NCBI RefSeq assembly: GCF_016086655.4
Contig: NC_052140.2
Span: forward strand, 744,001-808,000
Length of the DNA: 64,000 nt
From: Lepeophtheirus salmonis
Lineage: Eukaryota; Arthropoda; Copepoda; Siphonostomatoida; Caligidae
Direction: 5' to 3'
Notes under the pieces: generated by a model
Told to the model about the DNA's origin: nothing
The model's input: the letters and a program-made list of their open reading frames with translations, nothing else
Database searches by the model: none
Shown: one piece after another, positions 23,087-35,280 of the stretch
Layout of the letters: the number at the start of each line of letters is the position of its first letter
Position numbering within the stretch: the stretch's first letter is position 1
Position numbers and translations under genes: made by a program

Positions 23087-24049
23087 TAATGCCTAATTTC
23101 ATAAAAATAGATGCACTAAATTTTTTGTCCAATAGATGACTTTAGTATTTATTATCTCGTGTTGAATAAGCAATCAGTTTACGCTAGATGGCAATAGAAA
23201 GATAAGATTCCTTACTAAAAAAACTTCTTTGATAGTGTTGTGATTGTTTGACTCAGTATTTATCACTCAACAAGGCGAAAATACAATCCAGGCGGCTGAA
23301 ACTATAAATAGTATTGATGGTTCTGTTAAGAGATGGATCAGGCTAAAAAATATCAGGCTTCAGGATAAGTTAGCCTCCGAGGTTCGGGCCATCTCGTATG
23401 AAATCATACATAAAAATACGATCTACTAAAGATATTTGTAAGTGTGACAAATAATTATCAATCCCATTATCTTCAGTTTATTTTTCATTAAGTGTCAAAT
23501 AAAAGATGACGTCATCGACTAGTTGTAAAGGAATTGTTTTACATTAGAAATTAATGTATGGTGGAATGTTCGGGCCAGAACGAATATACCTATCGTCGAT
23601 ATAATGTAACAGCCAGTTACGCGCAATTTTGGTTTTGTCAAGATCGTTCCCGTAATTTTGTTGTTAAAGATGTACCAGACTGTTGAAGGTCAATTGTGGA
23701 AAATGTGGATAAATAATGGAAATCGTCGAGTCCGAGCGTGATGTAAACACGTTTTCGATTGCAATGGGGATAATCATTAATGTAATGAAAAATCCATTCC
23801 TTTTTACTACTAAAAACAAAAACATACGAGAATTCGAAATTACTCCATTATACTCGAGAAAGTTTGAAAATGTCTCGATTTTTTCGTATAATAAAACATC
23901 TCTAAACAGGATCGCGATTTGAAGTCACATAATTTAAAAGATTTACACAAGCCTAGCAGATCCAAGTGTAAGGTTCTTGTAATAATAACTAGAGTTGCAT
24001 AAAATATGAACCTAACACGTCTGATATTTTTTTTGGATGTGCCGGCCTG
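23087..24049. other. No supported gene
   Basis: A 61-codon plus frame at 23244-23429 (GENTIQAAETINSIDGSVKR) has natural-looking composition but matches nothing I know and lacks clear splice sites. A perfect ATGACGTCAT palindrome covers 23506-23515. Confidence 0.3.
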
Positions 24050-24385
24050 AACAATGTTTTTTTCTTTTCTTTTCTAAAGGAGTTTTTTGAGGATCTAAGA
24101 ATAAAGTACATATGCTCATGAACGACGGAGAGCAACACTCATAATTTGTCGAGCAATTATGATGGTAAATCCTCCTTGGAATCGGAGTAGAATTGAGGAT
24201 CGACATCAGAGTAATTCTTGTCAATTTCCTAGTTAGATATGGTGTGAAACTGTACTCTCGTATTTGTCTGTAGCTAATCTAATGTAACATCATGGCAGCA
24301 TCCTCCAGCACATCTATCAAATTGTCAGAGTTACCATCTTGATTTTCGATTTCTTTTATGCAACTCTAATATAAATGCAAGCCAC
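24050..24385 (-). repeat. Family A repeat
   Basis: Minus-strand copy: GAATTGAGGATCGACATCAG, then TCTAATGTAACATCATGGCA, AAATTGTCAGAGTTACCATC and TTTTCGATTTCTTTT at its far end. Confidence 0.7.
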
Positions 24386-25416
24386 ATCCAGGCATCACTA
24401 CGAGTTTAGGAGAAATTAATCAGATAAATTACGGGAGATATAGAAACAAGTTTTTCTAATATTTTCACTCTATGAAAACTCTTTCAAGATCAGGTATTTC
24501 AAAGAATAAAAAAGTCAATATAAAAGTATTGGGGGAATAAAATGACATTATCACACTACTTGTAAATGTTAAGAAACATTGTGCCTCATTATTAAAATGC
24601 CCGGGTAAATATCAATTTCTACCAGAGTCCTCAGTACAATTCTTATTTTGAAGACTGGATATAACCACTTTGTGGGGGTAACACGCTTAAAACAGGTGAC
24701 CTTTAGGCCAGGTTTCACTGAATATCTTACATTTCAATAGAATTTGGCCTTGAATCTATATTTGTGGGGAAATTATGCTATCCATTTATCTACAGTTAGG
24801 ATAATCGAGGAGGTCAAGCCTAACTAAGTGCAAGGAAAAACTCTTACTCCTGAGAAACTGCCTAAATAATTACGATTAACCTCCTACTTTGTGTGACAAC
24901 TGAAGAGAAACAACGCATTTTTATTTACAATGTACTTAATAATACTTGTAGATCCATTCATAAGCTAATAATGTATGCTTTAAGTTCATCTATCTACTTC
25001 GGCGCCATTTATAGAAGGTTAGGTACTTGAGATTTTATTTTATTTTGAGGAATGCAGTCATTTTTTTTTTCTAAGAGGTGAAATCCACATTTACAAGGTG
25101 TATCTGAATGAACAGCATTAAAGAAAAATCTTTTTATCAAATGATGCACTTGAAATTCAACTTTCTCTCTCTCTCTCTTTCATTAATTATCCTTTAGTAA
25201 TAAAAAATTATGAAATTATTAAGTTTTTTTTTTATATATCCATCTATCCTTATGATTTTGGCAGATAAAGAGGGCATCATTCTTGAATAGAATGCCCCCA
25301 TCAGTGCCTACATTTTTGCAAAATATAGAATACTCGGCGGAAAAACGTGGACTGTTAATTAATGATAATTTTATCATCAATATAGAAAGATTTCGGATTA
25401 TTGCTGACATTCTGGT
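24386..25416. other. No gene recognised
   Basis: AT-rich, with a (TC)n tract near 25163-25180. The minus frame at 25219-25410 is unremarkable. Confidence 0.4.
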
Positions 25417-25698
25417 TCAACCATCCTTTGTGCGTAAATAAATCATAATTAACATTGCGTATATCACGAGTGAGCAAAAAGCCAAAAGGAAGAACATCTC
25501 CTCCATGATGAAGTTGGAGTGGCGAGGAATATGGAGATTGTAAAGTGATCCATGAGCCTGGTTTTCAAGACGGCCAAGATGGAGAAGACCTCTCCAGGAA
25601 AGCAAAAGTGAGGGGCATAATTTAAAGAGAAATCCGGAGAGCTCTTGTTCACCTTGAAGAAGATCAAGGAGGACCCCACCAAATCGCCTCGTCAACAA
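25417..25698 (-). other. Unrecognised 93-codon open frame in a GC-richer patch
   Basis: The minus frame from an ATG at 25698 to TGA at 25417 has a hydrophobic end (FFLLAFCSLVIYAMLIMIYL) that could be a membrane segment. A second minus frame (25464-25682) is also open. On the plus strand, 25622-25765 reads KEKSGELLFTLKKIKEDPTK and ends at a donor-like AAG|GTAACG. The three competing frames mean I cannot say which, if any, is translated. Confidence 0.2.
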
Positions 25699-25849
25699 CT
25701 TCTTGTGGGTTCTAGGACCATAAGGAAGATCGACTTAGGATTGCGTGATACAATTAAGGTAACGACGTGACAATTGTTTTAATTCAATTCCATCTCTCAT
25801 TTATGAACTACTAGTGACAGTACCCGGCATTGCACGGACTAATTAGGTA

Positions 25850-26010
25850 CCGACTAAAAGCCCATTATTTCTCCTTAATAATATATAAGATAACTCCCCA
25901 AGAAATCCCCAGTGGTATTCGCTTTTTTTCATGAGCAGACTACCACGTTACTACTCAATACTTAAATCAATTCATAAGTATTCTCGCCTCAAGAATGAAA
26001 GAAGTCACAT
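25850..26010 (+). repeat. Family A repeat, 3' part
   Basis: ATAACTCCCCAAGAAATCCC, ATGAGCAGACTACCACGTTA, CTACTCAATACTTAAATCAA and CCTCAAGAATGAAAGAAG parallel the 40795 copy. The preceding GTACCCGGCATTGCACGG (25820-25837) is a separate motif of unknown nature. Confidence 0.6.
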
Positions 26011-27464
26011 AATTATTTTTTTTAATAAAATGGTATGAGTACTTTAGTCTTTTGAGCGTTCAAAAATAAAAAACAAGAAAATTCATTTTAATATAGCAGA
26101 GTTTATATTTTACTCAAATCTTAAAATATACGCCCATGAATCATAAATAAGACCAATGACAAAAACAATTAGAAACAGTTTTCTAGTTATACAAGCACAC
26201 GCCTCCAATCTTTCATTAATACGACTACATTATGATTTCTTAAATATAAAGTATGTATATGACTTACATCAGGGAGCACTCTATACACGCTCTATAAACA
26301 AAATTCAGTCGTTTTCATCCATACACAAATTATATTTTACTCGCTAGATTTCTATTAAGTTAAATCAATTTTATTTTTTAAATACTTTTTCACGAGAATT
26401 AGCAAAGATTTTTTGTCACTCAATTCAGACAAATTGTATCAAACCCACTGATTACTCAAATTCTATATCAGGGTCAAATTATGAAATGCCTTAACTCCCT
26501 TCATGGAACATCCTTCTAGATTAACGGAAGCTATAGTAGATGTTATTGAAAAAACCCAGGAGAGCAAATTTGTATTATTAATAGAGATAATAATATAAGG
26601 AAAAATCTAGCCCTATTTTGACTAACTTGGAGGATAAGTAGGAAAGACGAAAAGAGTGCGTGTATTGAGTATTTCTTGAAAAAGTACAAACTCCCTTACT
26701 TGACTATTGAAAGAAAAAAAAACACACATATATGATATGATGATAGCCTTGAAAGCGCAGACTACACGTTTCAATTTTCTTCCTCTTTATTAGCGACCAC
26801 CACTAACACCCCAGCTACATGTCCCAAGTGCAGCACGCTTCTCCTAAGCCACTCACTCAGTCAAATAGGTACATATTCCCCTAAAAAATATGCGTTATCA
26901 TCATACAACAGACATAAAAAAAAGCGCAGGCCTATGATTGCTTAAATAACTGTTATTGTCGAGTGTAAAGAGGCAGGTTAAAACAAAAAGACTAAGAACT
27001 AACCTCAGGAGAGAGAAGAGGAGACCGATCACAGATACAAAACAGAATTATTGCAATAAAAAAAGCTACTTCACCCATACAATCTACACTACAATTGAAT
27101 AATATAATGCATTTGATTCAATAAGATCATAAGATAAATAGTTCTCGTAAACTGTTCTTCGATATAGTGCACAAAAACTGTTTTTAGACGGACTCGAGCA
27201 TCGTTAAATTAGCCACTAATGATAGATTCGAAGAAGGGAAAATTATATACAATCAAAAAAAGATGACACAAAGTGTTTTACAGAATATGTTAAATAGTTT
27301 GGTTGGTTCCGGAAGTGAAATATCTGGAAATTTGTCTTTTAAAAATATAATTTACTTAAAAACCACCCATAATATTTGTTTTCAATGTCCATTCGACATA
27401 TGAAACCTTGGTAACAATTATATTTTGAGCTCAAAATTGCCTATCTATATGCGGCATTTAAGAT
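26011..27464. other. No gene recognised
   Basis: AT-rich, with a less AT-rich block at 26740-26880 (ACCACCACTAACACCCCAGC) that has no lasting open frame. No repeat family is recognised. Confidence 0.4.
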
Positions 27465-27540
27465 ACGGCATTACGTAGCCGAATGGGCTAGATAAGGCCA
27501 CCCTGCACTAGCAAGGTGGCCTGTTAGTAAGCCCTGGTTC
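27465..27540 (+). repeat. tRNA-like SINE head, copy 1
   Basis: ACGGCATTACGTAGCCGAATGGGCTAGATAAGGCCACC resembles the D-arm and A box of a Leu/Ser-type tRNA (compare GCCGAGTGG..TAAGGC), and CTGGTTCTAAG at the end is a rough B box. GGCCACC and GGTGGCC form a stem around a 12-base loop. The folding is too poor for a working tRNA. A sister copy is at 51362-51440. Confidence 0.4.
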
Positions 27541-27613
27541 TAAGAATGAATTTTACTGAAAATAAATATTTTTATTACAAGTTAGTCAGCTGATTTTTCT
27601 TCTTCCTTCTAAC

Positions 27614-27890
27614 TAGTGTTGGATCCTAATAAAAATTATCAGTCCTAGGACCGGTCCATATCGGTCTTTTACAGTGTAACTACAATAGCTGAAATGAGGT
27701 AGTTAGTAAATATGTCCTTTCAGCTGTTCAACATAGCCTTTTTCAAGATACAAATACAGTAAGTTTAAATCAATTTATTATTATACGTTCCAGCCATCAT
27801 TTATTATTTTCGTTTTTATATACTTAAATCCTGAAGAATAGCTTGGACTGAAGGACGGACGTATCGGTCCTTAGAACCGTTAAATAGTAA
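27614..27890. mobile_element. Family B hAT-like MITE, left end preserved
   Basis: Begins TAGTGTTGGATCCTAATAAA, then CAGTCCTAGGACCGGTCC. A second GGACTGAAGGACGGACGT..GGTCC block follows near 27843-27880. The right terminus is not clearly preserved. Confidence 0.5.
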
Positions 27891-28359
27891 AAATATCAAT
27901 TAAAAAAAGATTGTAAGGGCTGGTTAGTACTGATTTGAAAGAATGATTCTTTGCTAACATCAAATATAATTTCATTCAAACTCACTCAGTAATGAGAAAT
28001 TTGAGATATTTGCAATAACACTAATTACAAAGGGCATAGTTTTGAAAAGTACGGCTATTTTCCTCGATTTGGTTTTTCTTCTTTATTTTTTTTGTACTAT
28101 AAGACAACACTTTAAGCATGTTTAATAGCCAGAGCAGGGATCAAAATGTTTTTTTGTGTTATCAATATATGTAAATCTTATTAAATCGATAACAGAGTTA
28201 TAAAATAATAATAAAAAAACTCTCCAGATTACCAACAAGAAAAAAATATCACACACATTTAGGTCATATTTTATACAATTCATAAATATTATGTCGCATC
28301 CTCATATAATTCACTCTTTTAAATGTGATATAGTGACGTCATCTTGCTCCCAGACAAAT

Positions 28360-28450
28360 CCCGAGTGTTAATTACTCCTCGTCTTTCAGGCACTAGTGAA
28401 AACTTTGTGCTTAGATGTTCTCTCTTCGAGAATGAAAGACTAATGGTAAA
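28360..28450 (+). repeat. Family A fragment
   Basis: AATCCCGAGTGTTAATTACTCC, GTGCTTAGATGTTCTCTCTTC and GAGAATGAAAGAC match the 3' part of Family A. It lies immediately before a mariner-like element. Confidence 0.5.
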
Positions 28451-28459
28451 ACGTGGGTA

Positions 28460-28975
28460 GTCTGAAAAATTTCCGACATAACAAAGATACACAACATTTT
28501 TTCTGATTTCTTTATTTTATTTTTTAACAGGGTCTCCTTGTAACTCTATACACTTCACCCAGCGATGCTCCCATCTGGATGTAACCCGTACAAATAGTAC
28601 ACAGCGTTTTTCTGAGCAAAATAATTGTTCACTCTTTGTTTTGAGGTCTATTATTACTCAAAGTTGAATGAACTTGGACACATCAAATTTAAACACAAGA
28701 AGCCATTATATGTCTGCTACTGTTTGAATCTATTGAAAGGTTACACTTTCAAAAAAATAAGTAATATATATTTAATAACAGCTCGATACTCCATTTTGTC
28801 TCCATTTTCACCAAAACAATCTCATCAACTCCCTCTAACGACTATTACATAGCAACTGCACTTCCAAAATGACTGAAACTTTAGTGAGCAACTATCAACA
28901 GATGCTAGATAGACGTGACTAGCTTTTATTTACGTGTCCTGCCATCTTTACGTTGAGTTTGGAAACTTTTCAGAC
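28460..28975 (-). mobile_element. Internally deleted mariner-like element
   Basis: Inverted ends GTCTGAAAAATTTCC (28460) and GGAAACTTTTCAGAC (ending 28975) bound 516 bp. On the minus strand, KMEYRAVIKYILL near 28800 corresponds to the start of mariner-like transposases (an HTH of the type EYRAVIKFL..KG). WEHRWVKCIELQGDPVKK then stop (28525-28585) is the typical W..CI.L.GDYVEK terminus. Everything between, including all catalytic residues, is missing or unrecognisable. The 60-75 codon plus frames here are not genes. Confidence 0.7.
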
Positions 28976-29116
28976 GTCCCTTTTAGTCTCGTCTTATGTC
29001 TTTTTACAATCCGCTATGTTGTCTTACATTATTGTATGTCAAGTAAGGCAGTAGTTACCAGAGTAATGGAGACGGAAACTTCTAACTCAACTCGTCTTCC
29101 CTACGCTCAAGAATAA

Positions 29117-29459
29117 TGAGAAGAACCCATTTCTTCTCCTCATCATGAAGCTGCTGCTCCTACCTTTTTGCAGGCTAATGGATTATTTTTCTCTTGCTTT
29201 ACAAAAAAAAAAAAAAATGATTTACTCTTCTCCTCCCCCCTATGGTAAAATATAAGAATCAGCCCACTACTTCTACCTATAAGATATTTGATTGTTGTAA
29301 CAATAATGCATGTTCTTTATTACAGGCAGTAATAAAGGGGTTAGACTTTTTATAGTTACACTCTGGTTAGTGTTATATTTTATTTTTCGGATCTGTTATC
29401 ATTATTCTCTAATGATTGACGTGGGGACATCCAAGTACATATGAATGAAGTAAAGTAAA
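29117..29459. other. No gene recognised
   Basis: AT-rich spacer with an A run near 29203-29216; nothing else to report. Confidence 0.4.
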
Positions 29460-29700
29460 CTGATGGAGTAAATCCCTGTAGGACTCAAGAATATAATTGA
29501 GGATCGACAACTGGGTAATTCTTTATATTGTTAAGTCCTTGCTTGATACATTGTGTTTACGTACTTTTCTCATGGCAACTTGGAACTAATATAATAGAAT
29601 GATATAACAGCTCTTCTCCAAAATACGATTCAAATTGTCAAGGTTACAATGTTCATTTGCAGTTTCTTTTGTTTTAGCATATTTTCAACAACTCTAGTAA
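29460..29700 (-). repeat. Family A repeat
   Basis: Minus copy: TAATTGAGGATCGACAACTG, then AACAGCTCTTCTCCAAAATA, AAATTGTCAAGGTTACAATG and TTCATTTGCAGTTTCTTTTG. Confidence 0.65.
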
Positions 29701-30534
29701 ATTCTTATTTATATATGAGTATACATTTGAACTAATATTTGCAATATCATCCATATGTTTATACCTCAATGGTCAAAACTTATCAATTTTTATATAGATG
29801 ATCAAAAATGGAGCCAAATCCTAAATGGCGTAAATAGTACAACTAAGCATAAAAACGAGTAAACAATGTCACATCTCTCAACAGAACTAAATAAATAACT
29901 CTAAAACATGAAACGCTGACGCACCAGATATATGATTGGGTTTATTTTTAGACACAACACAATTATAGAATCGAATATATAATTCCCCATTACGGTCATA
30001 GTTTTGATGGACTGCATATATATATACAATTAAATCTTAAAATATTACAGAAAAAACAAACAAAAATATAAATTCACCCTGCAACAGCTGACATAAAACC
30101 ATTTGATAACTTAGTCACTCTTGACATCATCAATGGGAATGACAAACTGGATGTTTTATAGGCAATATTTATATGTAATGTTTTGTCAATTTTCGATGTT
30201 TCTTATTCTTTTCTCCAAATCCCTGTTCTTGAACGTTGTTTGGGTGAATTCGTATCACTGTCAATTGATTTATAGAGGAAGATACAATATATATATATAT
30301 ATATCAATAATAAACACGCACCAAAAATTAATTTAAGTCAGTTAAAACAAATAAAACCCCCAATAGGAATAACAAAATAATTGCACATACAATTAATAGA
30401 CTAGGGGTTTCGTGAGTTTCTAAAAAATGTTCCGATGAATTAATAAGTAAAAGGATTTCTCTATAAATGAACAACTTATAAAAAACCAACGCTGCATGAA
30501 CTTAAATACTTTCTCTGGGAAAGGTCTTCTTTAA
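29701..30534. other. No gene recognised
   Basis: AT-rich with a (TA)n tract near 30287-30303. The plus ORF at 30121-30336 runs into that tract and has no recognisable features. Confidence 0.4.
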
Positions 30535-30717
30535 AATCAAGTTCACTTATTACGACATAGGCCACATTTCTTGAGACATACCAAGGATGCTCTCTTCGCC
30601 ACCGTAATCTGCAACTTTGACACTGCTTTAGACGCTATCCTCAAAGTCACATATTGGCTGTCCGGCAAGAAGCTGTACAGTAGCTCGTGCTGCATTGGTG
30701 CTTTCCCAATATTTTGA
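30535..30717 (+). other. Unrecognised open stretch upstream of the candidate exon
   Basis: A plus frame is open for about 60 codons to TGA at 30715-30717, with coding-like text (FATVICNFDTALDAILKVTY, then WLSGKKLYSSSCC). The antisense strand also has open stretches over 30600-30999. It might be an exon of the same gene as 30918-31076, but I see no convincing donor before the stop. Confidence 0.2.
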
Positions 30718-30917
30718 GAATATCCTCAGCCAGCACTCACACCACTTTCTCTAGTTTCTCGCATTCAATTATTACAGTGACTGCTCATCGTGACAGACTC
30801 TTGCCGTGAAGTAGAGCCTCGATGCTATTCTGTACTTTGTATACCATTTTTTCGCTGTTAATATAGCGTCACATACTGTTTTTACATATTCTCTTGTCTT
30901 TTCTTTTTCCATTGCAG

Positions 30918-31076
30918 TCCTCAAACAAATATGGAGCTCATCCAAAATTGGATCTGGCAAACAGTCTCCTTTTAATAGAACGATTTGGAACATTGACAAC
31001 CACGGTCATGGGGTTTATGTCTTATGGTCGGGTTGAAGGAGAGCTGAAGGGACTGCTTCCGTATCGCTATTGCAGG
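30918..31076 (+). CDS. Candidate internal exon of an unrecognised host gene
   Basis: A strong polypyrimidine tract and acceptor (TTTTCTTTTTCCATTGCAG) is followed by exactly 159 bp with one uninterrupted frame, then a near-consensus donor (TGCAGG|GTGAGT). It is a phase 0-0 exon of 53 codons. The other two plus frames contain stops. The peptide begins SSNKYGAHPKLDLANSLLLI and ends ELKGLLPYRYCR. Composition is ordinary and the block is less AT-rich than its surroundings. I do not recognise the family. A minus-strand ORF (30772-30999) overlaps it, but it lacks comparable splice signals. No other exon of the gene could be assigned, which in an AT-rich genome with long introns is not surprising. 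Confidence 0.45.
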
Positions 31077-31389
31077 GTGAGTAGTGGCATTGCAGTTTAA
31101 AACATCATTTATATCATTAAGTCCTCAATTCCTTCGTATTTCCCTAGATAAGTGGATTTTTACCTACGTATTTCCTTGAAGTGTCCTTGAATTAGTAGAA
31201 TAAGAAAAATATACAAACAATACAATGATTCCAATGCAAGAAGCAAGAGATAATCACTTATCCGCTGGATTAGTCATGTTACAAAAGACTCATGGATTGA
31301 CAAACAAGAAAAATATGAGCTCAAAAGGATCATTCCGATAGAAAAACAAACATTTAATCCGTTTTATCGTAATAAATATTAGATATTTT

Positions 31390-31540
31390 GATAAAAATAT
31401 TCAAAGGGAAAATCAATTTCAACCAAAAATAAACAATAACGACGCATAAACCTCATTTATTTATAGATAATTGCAAAATATCCTTGGGCAAAATAGTTAA
31501 AGGTGAAAGTACCGGGCAACACTTCTAACTGATTTTCGGC
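31390..31540 (+). repeat. Family E repeat copy 1
   Basis: ATTCAAAGGGAAAATCAATT, AAATAAACAATAACGACGCA, TAAACCTCATTTATTTATAG and GGGCAAAATAGTTAAAGGTG parallel 48655-48860 (plus) and 59330-59460 (minus). Confidence 0.6.
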
Positions 31541-33689
31541 CTTTTTCATGCTTTGTTTTTTTCTCTCGGTGAAATTTTACTTTATACAATTATATATGGG
31601 GAAATCTCTCTGCCTCTGAGTCAGCTATGAAGGCAATCAATATACTGTGACTGATAATAATTACATTCCTAGTAGATTCATTCCCTGTAGAATTTACCCC
31701 CAGAGATTTAATTCCCATTTTGAAAGGGGATATTTAGTGACGTATTACAGTTTATGTTTCTAAGCAAGATAGTTAAAAGTCTTTGTGTAGGACTCTGATT
31801 ACTTCATACTTAAACCTTATCTCTGTAAAAATATTGATAACAGATTGTAAAAATAAAAAACACTTTTTAGGCTCAATCTTGCATTATAATATTTTTTTAA
31901 TCATCTATACCTGTACCCATATTATTATGCATTTAATCATAACTTATCTACTTTTGCCACTCCCAGATAGAAGGAATATATATACATAGATATTTAGTAG
32001 AGCTATCACAGAGTTGCACATTTATTCACTTTATTGCAAATTGTTCTTTAAATTTAAGACATGCATTTTTCATTATCATTCAGGATCGATAACAGAGTAA
32101 ACCCAGCATATATGTTCGTGTTTATTTCGAGCTACTTCTCTTTTTGAACATTGATTGAGCAAACTCGAATTCCTTCTTGTTAAGCAATGAACAATTATTA
32201 ATATTTATTGGATAATAATTCCATAGCTAGGACTAAAATTTGGGCATTTTTCTGTTCATTTTCGTATGAAAGGTTGTGTGATACAATAAAGAGACAGACA
32301 TGAACTGTTAAAAAAACCTACCATTTATCGCAAATTGGTTTGGAACTCAGAAATATTTGCTTAACTTTATCCATTTATTAAAATTTGGGGGGGTAATAAT
32401 ATATTTTTAGCAAAAAGTTCCATCGGAAGCGAGCCATCTATTTTAGAACCAACACGCAACTTTTTACAAGAGTGAGTACCTAGAGCCATAGCTCGTTGAG
32501 GGTATCCATGATTCTGTTTCTGATGAAGGAATAGTTGGCAACTATGAAAGTGATAATGAGATGTCAGAGGAACAAGCTCTTGGAGGCCTTAAAAATATAA
32601 ATTGATAAGAACATTTCCGCATTTGAAAAATGAATTATTCAATCCTATATCTTGAATATAATTAATAAAAAATGTATTCAGCACCGAAATTTAGTTTTTA
32701 ATATTTATTCAGAAATTTAAATAGAATATGCTTGTTGAGTTTCGTGAATGTGGATTACAATAATATTTGAGGAAAAAAATGAATCGCTTATGAGATCAAT
32801 TAATCAATTATAATAATGAAGTATCTATAAACTTGTTTTAGCCCCCTTAAATCTAAAGTATTATTATTTATTTTTGTAAAAAAACATAACAAACGATTAA
32901 ATTTTATTCTTCGGAATATTATCTTAATCTATATTCTAGCATATTCTATTTAAATATCTTAATAAATATTAGAAACTAAATTAACCAAAAATCAATCAAA
33001 ATCAACCTTTTTTAGAGACATTTAAAAAAAAATTAAATGCAAAGTAACTTCGCCTAGGATATAAAGAACTTGATCACCACGCACAGATTTTAAAGTTTAC
33101 GGATCCCATTAGTAAACAATAAATTATGTCATATTCTAGTATTTATCTTTATATTTTAAGATGAGATTTTCCCTTTTAAACGTGTTTTACTCATATACAA
33201 TCAATTTTCATTTTAATTATTTTTACTAATAGTACACGGGTTGGTTTTTTAGAGTCACCGGTTCTCTCTTCTTTGAATTCCGTAACAATAAAAATGAAAT
33301 ACTAAGTGATCAAACAGCTAATTTTTGATAATTAAATGCGATATTTCCCGGGGAAAAGGTGTAAACCCAAGAAAAATCCTGGGATCCCCAGAGAGAAACC
33401 CTAATATGTACAGGGAGCGGATGTTGTTTAATATTGAATTTTGAGCGTATGCCCAGGTAGGACGTTGTTTTTTGTTTTGGCAGCTAGCCAGAAGTGTCAG
33501 TTTAAAAAAAATTGGCATCGATCAACGGAGTATTTATTCCACAATCTAGGAAAGGTGTATTTGCTGCAATCTGCACAGGACAAGAAAAGGTTGAGATTGC
33601 AAACTTCACAGGTCCTTTGTCTGGAGAGTCAGAAAGGAACTAGAAGAGTCTGGGGATGATGATAAAATTTTTTTTTTTTTCTTCACATT
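31541..33689. other. No supported gene
   Basis: Long AT-rich interval. The plus frame at 33441-33659 begins after CTGTTTTGGCAG-like text but matches no family. It precedes a transposase scrap and may belong to the same dead element. Confidence 0.35.
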
Positions 33690-33762
33690 ATTGGGCCACG
33701 ATTTTGCCTTCAAGCCTACTGGAGCTCAACACCATTGACTTCTTTGAGTGGGACGCAGTTTA
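33690..33762 (+). pseudogene. Tc1/mariner transposase scrap (third catalytic block)
   Basis: The plus frame reads WATILPSSLLELNTIDFFEW followed by DAV, which fits WP..SPDLN.LDY..W.AV around the last catalytic Asp of DD34-type transposases. It resembles the 63.3-63.99 kb copy. Only about 24 residues are recognisable. Confidence 0.45.
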
Positions 33763-34595
33763 GTCAATAATATTTATTGTGGTTTAATTTGGCATTAATT
33801 CTTATTAGAATCAGGTGATAAGTCTATGAGAAAATCAGATTTTTATTTTAAATCGAGTTGGTTGATAAATAGAGGTAGCACTCAGTAAACACAATCAAAA
33901 TGTATTGAAATCGTTCTTTATTAGGTGCATGGCAATGTCAAATAATTATATTACATTATATATATAGGTTCAAGGTCCAACTTTTATAATAATCTCTAAA
34001 TAATATAAAGGAAATCTATAATTGATGACTCTTTTTCTTTGAAATTGCAAAGTTTACCATTGTTAAAATACGTACACGATTTTTTTTTCTTCTTCTTCAG
34101 AGAGAACAAAAGTAAAAAAAAATTGGCAAAATGTGTTTGTAACACACAAAAAATATGTTTTATCAATTGAAACTTCTATATTACGACAAAGATTCTATCA
34201 ACCACTTTTTTATCCAAAAAATAATATTATCGAATAATTACGCAATGTTTACACATATAACTACAATATAGAGCAGTATGAATGAATCAGTAAACTAAGA
34301 TATTTGTAGAGAAATTACACATTAGATAACTCAAAAGTCCATCACTAAATTTCATATCCCCTTGACAAGTTTATAAATACATAAGAAATTGGACAAATTA
34401 TATTTTTGGGACCCATGCAAATACGGATGGAACTCCCCCCAAAAGTGTGAATATATAAAATTTGACTTCAAAATATCTGAAAATTTATAAGGACAATGTT
34501 ATATAGATAAAACCAATGACACATGTTGGTTTTCATATTCCTCATTTAACTATGAAATTAAATCCTTACTCGAAAAAGGACCTTCGGCATAGGCG
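33763..34595. other. No gene recognised
   Basis: AT-rich spacer, no repeat family or ORF of note. Confidence 0.4.
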
Positions 34596-35280
34596 TTGTT
34601 TTTATTAAAACAAAAATTATATTGTTTCATCTGCTACAGTATTAGGTCGAAGGGATTCAACTTACCCCCCCCCATGGACGCCCCTGTTTGGTTTCATACA
34701 TTTTTTAAAGCCTTAGGTAATCCCACAACTCACAGGAGAAGGGATTTGAAGACACAAATTACAAATTTAACTTATGGCCTATACAAAATAGGTGCTATTG
34801 TGGAAGAGGGTGGGAAATGTCCTTACAGTCCCTTATGGAGAAGGAGCTTCCATATTTATAAACTACGAACTGGTTACAAAGTACGGCAATGGGAATTCAA
34901 AACTGTTGAGCAGGCAGAGAATCCCCAAAACAAGGACTCACAAGTTTGCTCACTATAGGTCGTTTTTTAACAACTGATTCCCTGTGCTCCTTAAATCTTA
35001 ATGAAATCATAAGCCATAGAAAGTTATCTGTATTGCAGAGCAAATCAATTAATACCAAAATATCCGTACTGCATCCTGAATGGGTTCCCATAATAGTAGT
35101 AGACACATTCTTCTCTCAGAGATGGGTGAAACTTCTTATAATTGAGTTTGTAATGGTTCCCAGTATGAGTCATTATTGTATATATGTATTTTATAAAAAT
35201 AAGGGGTTATTTTTCTCCCAGTATAAAAAAATCAACTTACTTTTTTTTTATCAGAGACCTCTAGAATGTAATTCTTGATG
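34596..35280 (+). other. Overlapping unrecognised open frames
   Basis: Three plus frames are open in succession: 34596-34958 (120 codons), 34792-34977 and 34946-35278 (110 codons). The middle of the block (34690-35130) is less AT-rich than its flanks. One frame reads LTVPYGEGASIFINYELVTK near 34818 and looks protein-like, but I recognise no family. Possible acceptors (TGTCCTTACAG at about 34829; CTGTATTGCAG at about 35039) do not produce a convincing exon chain. It could be a degraded gene or transposon. Confidence 0.2.
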
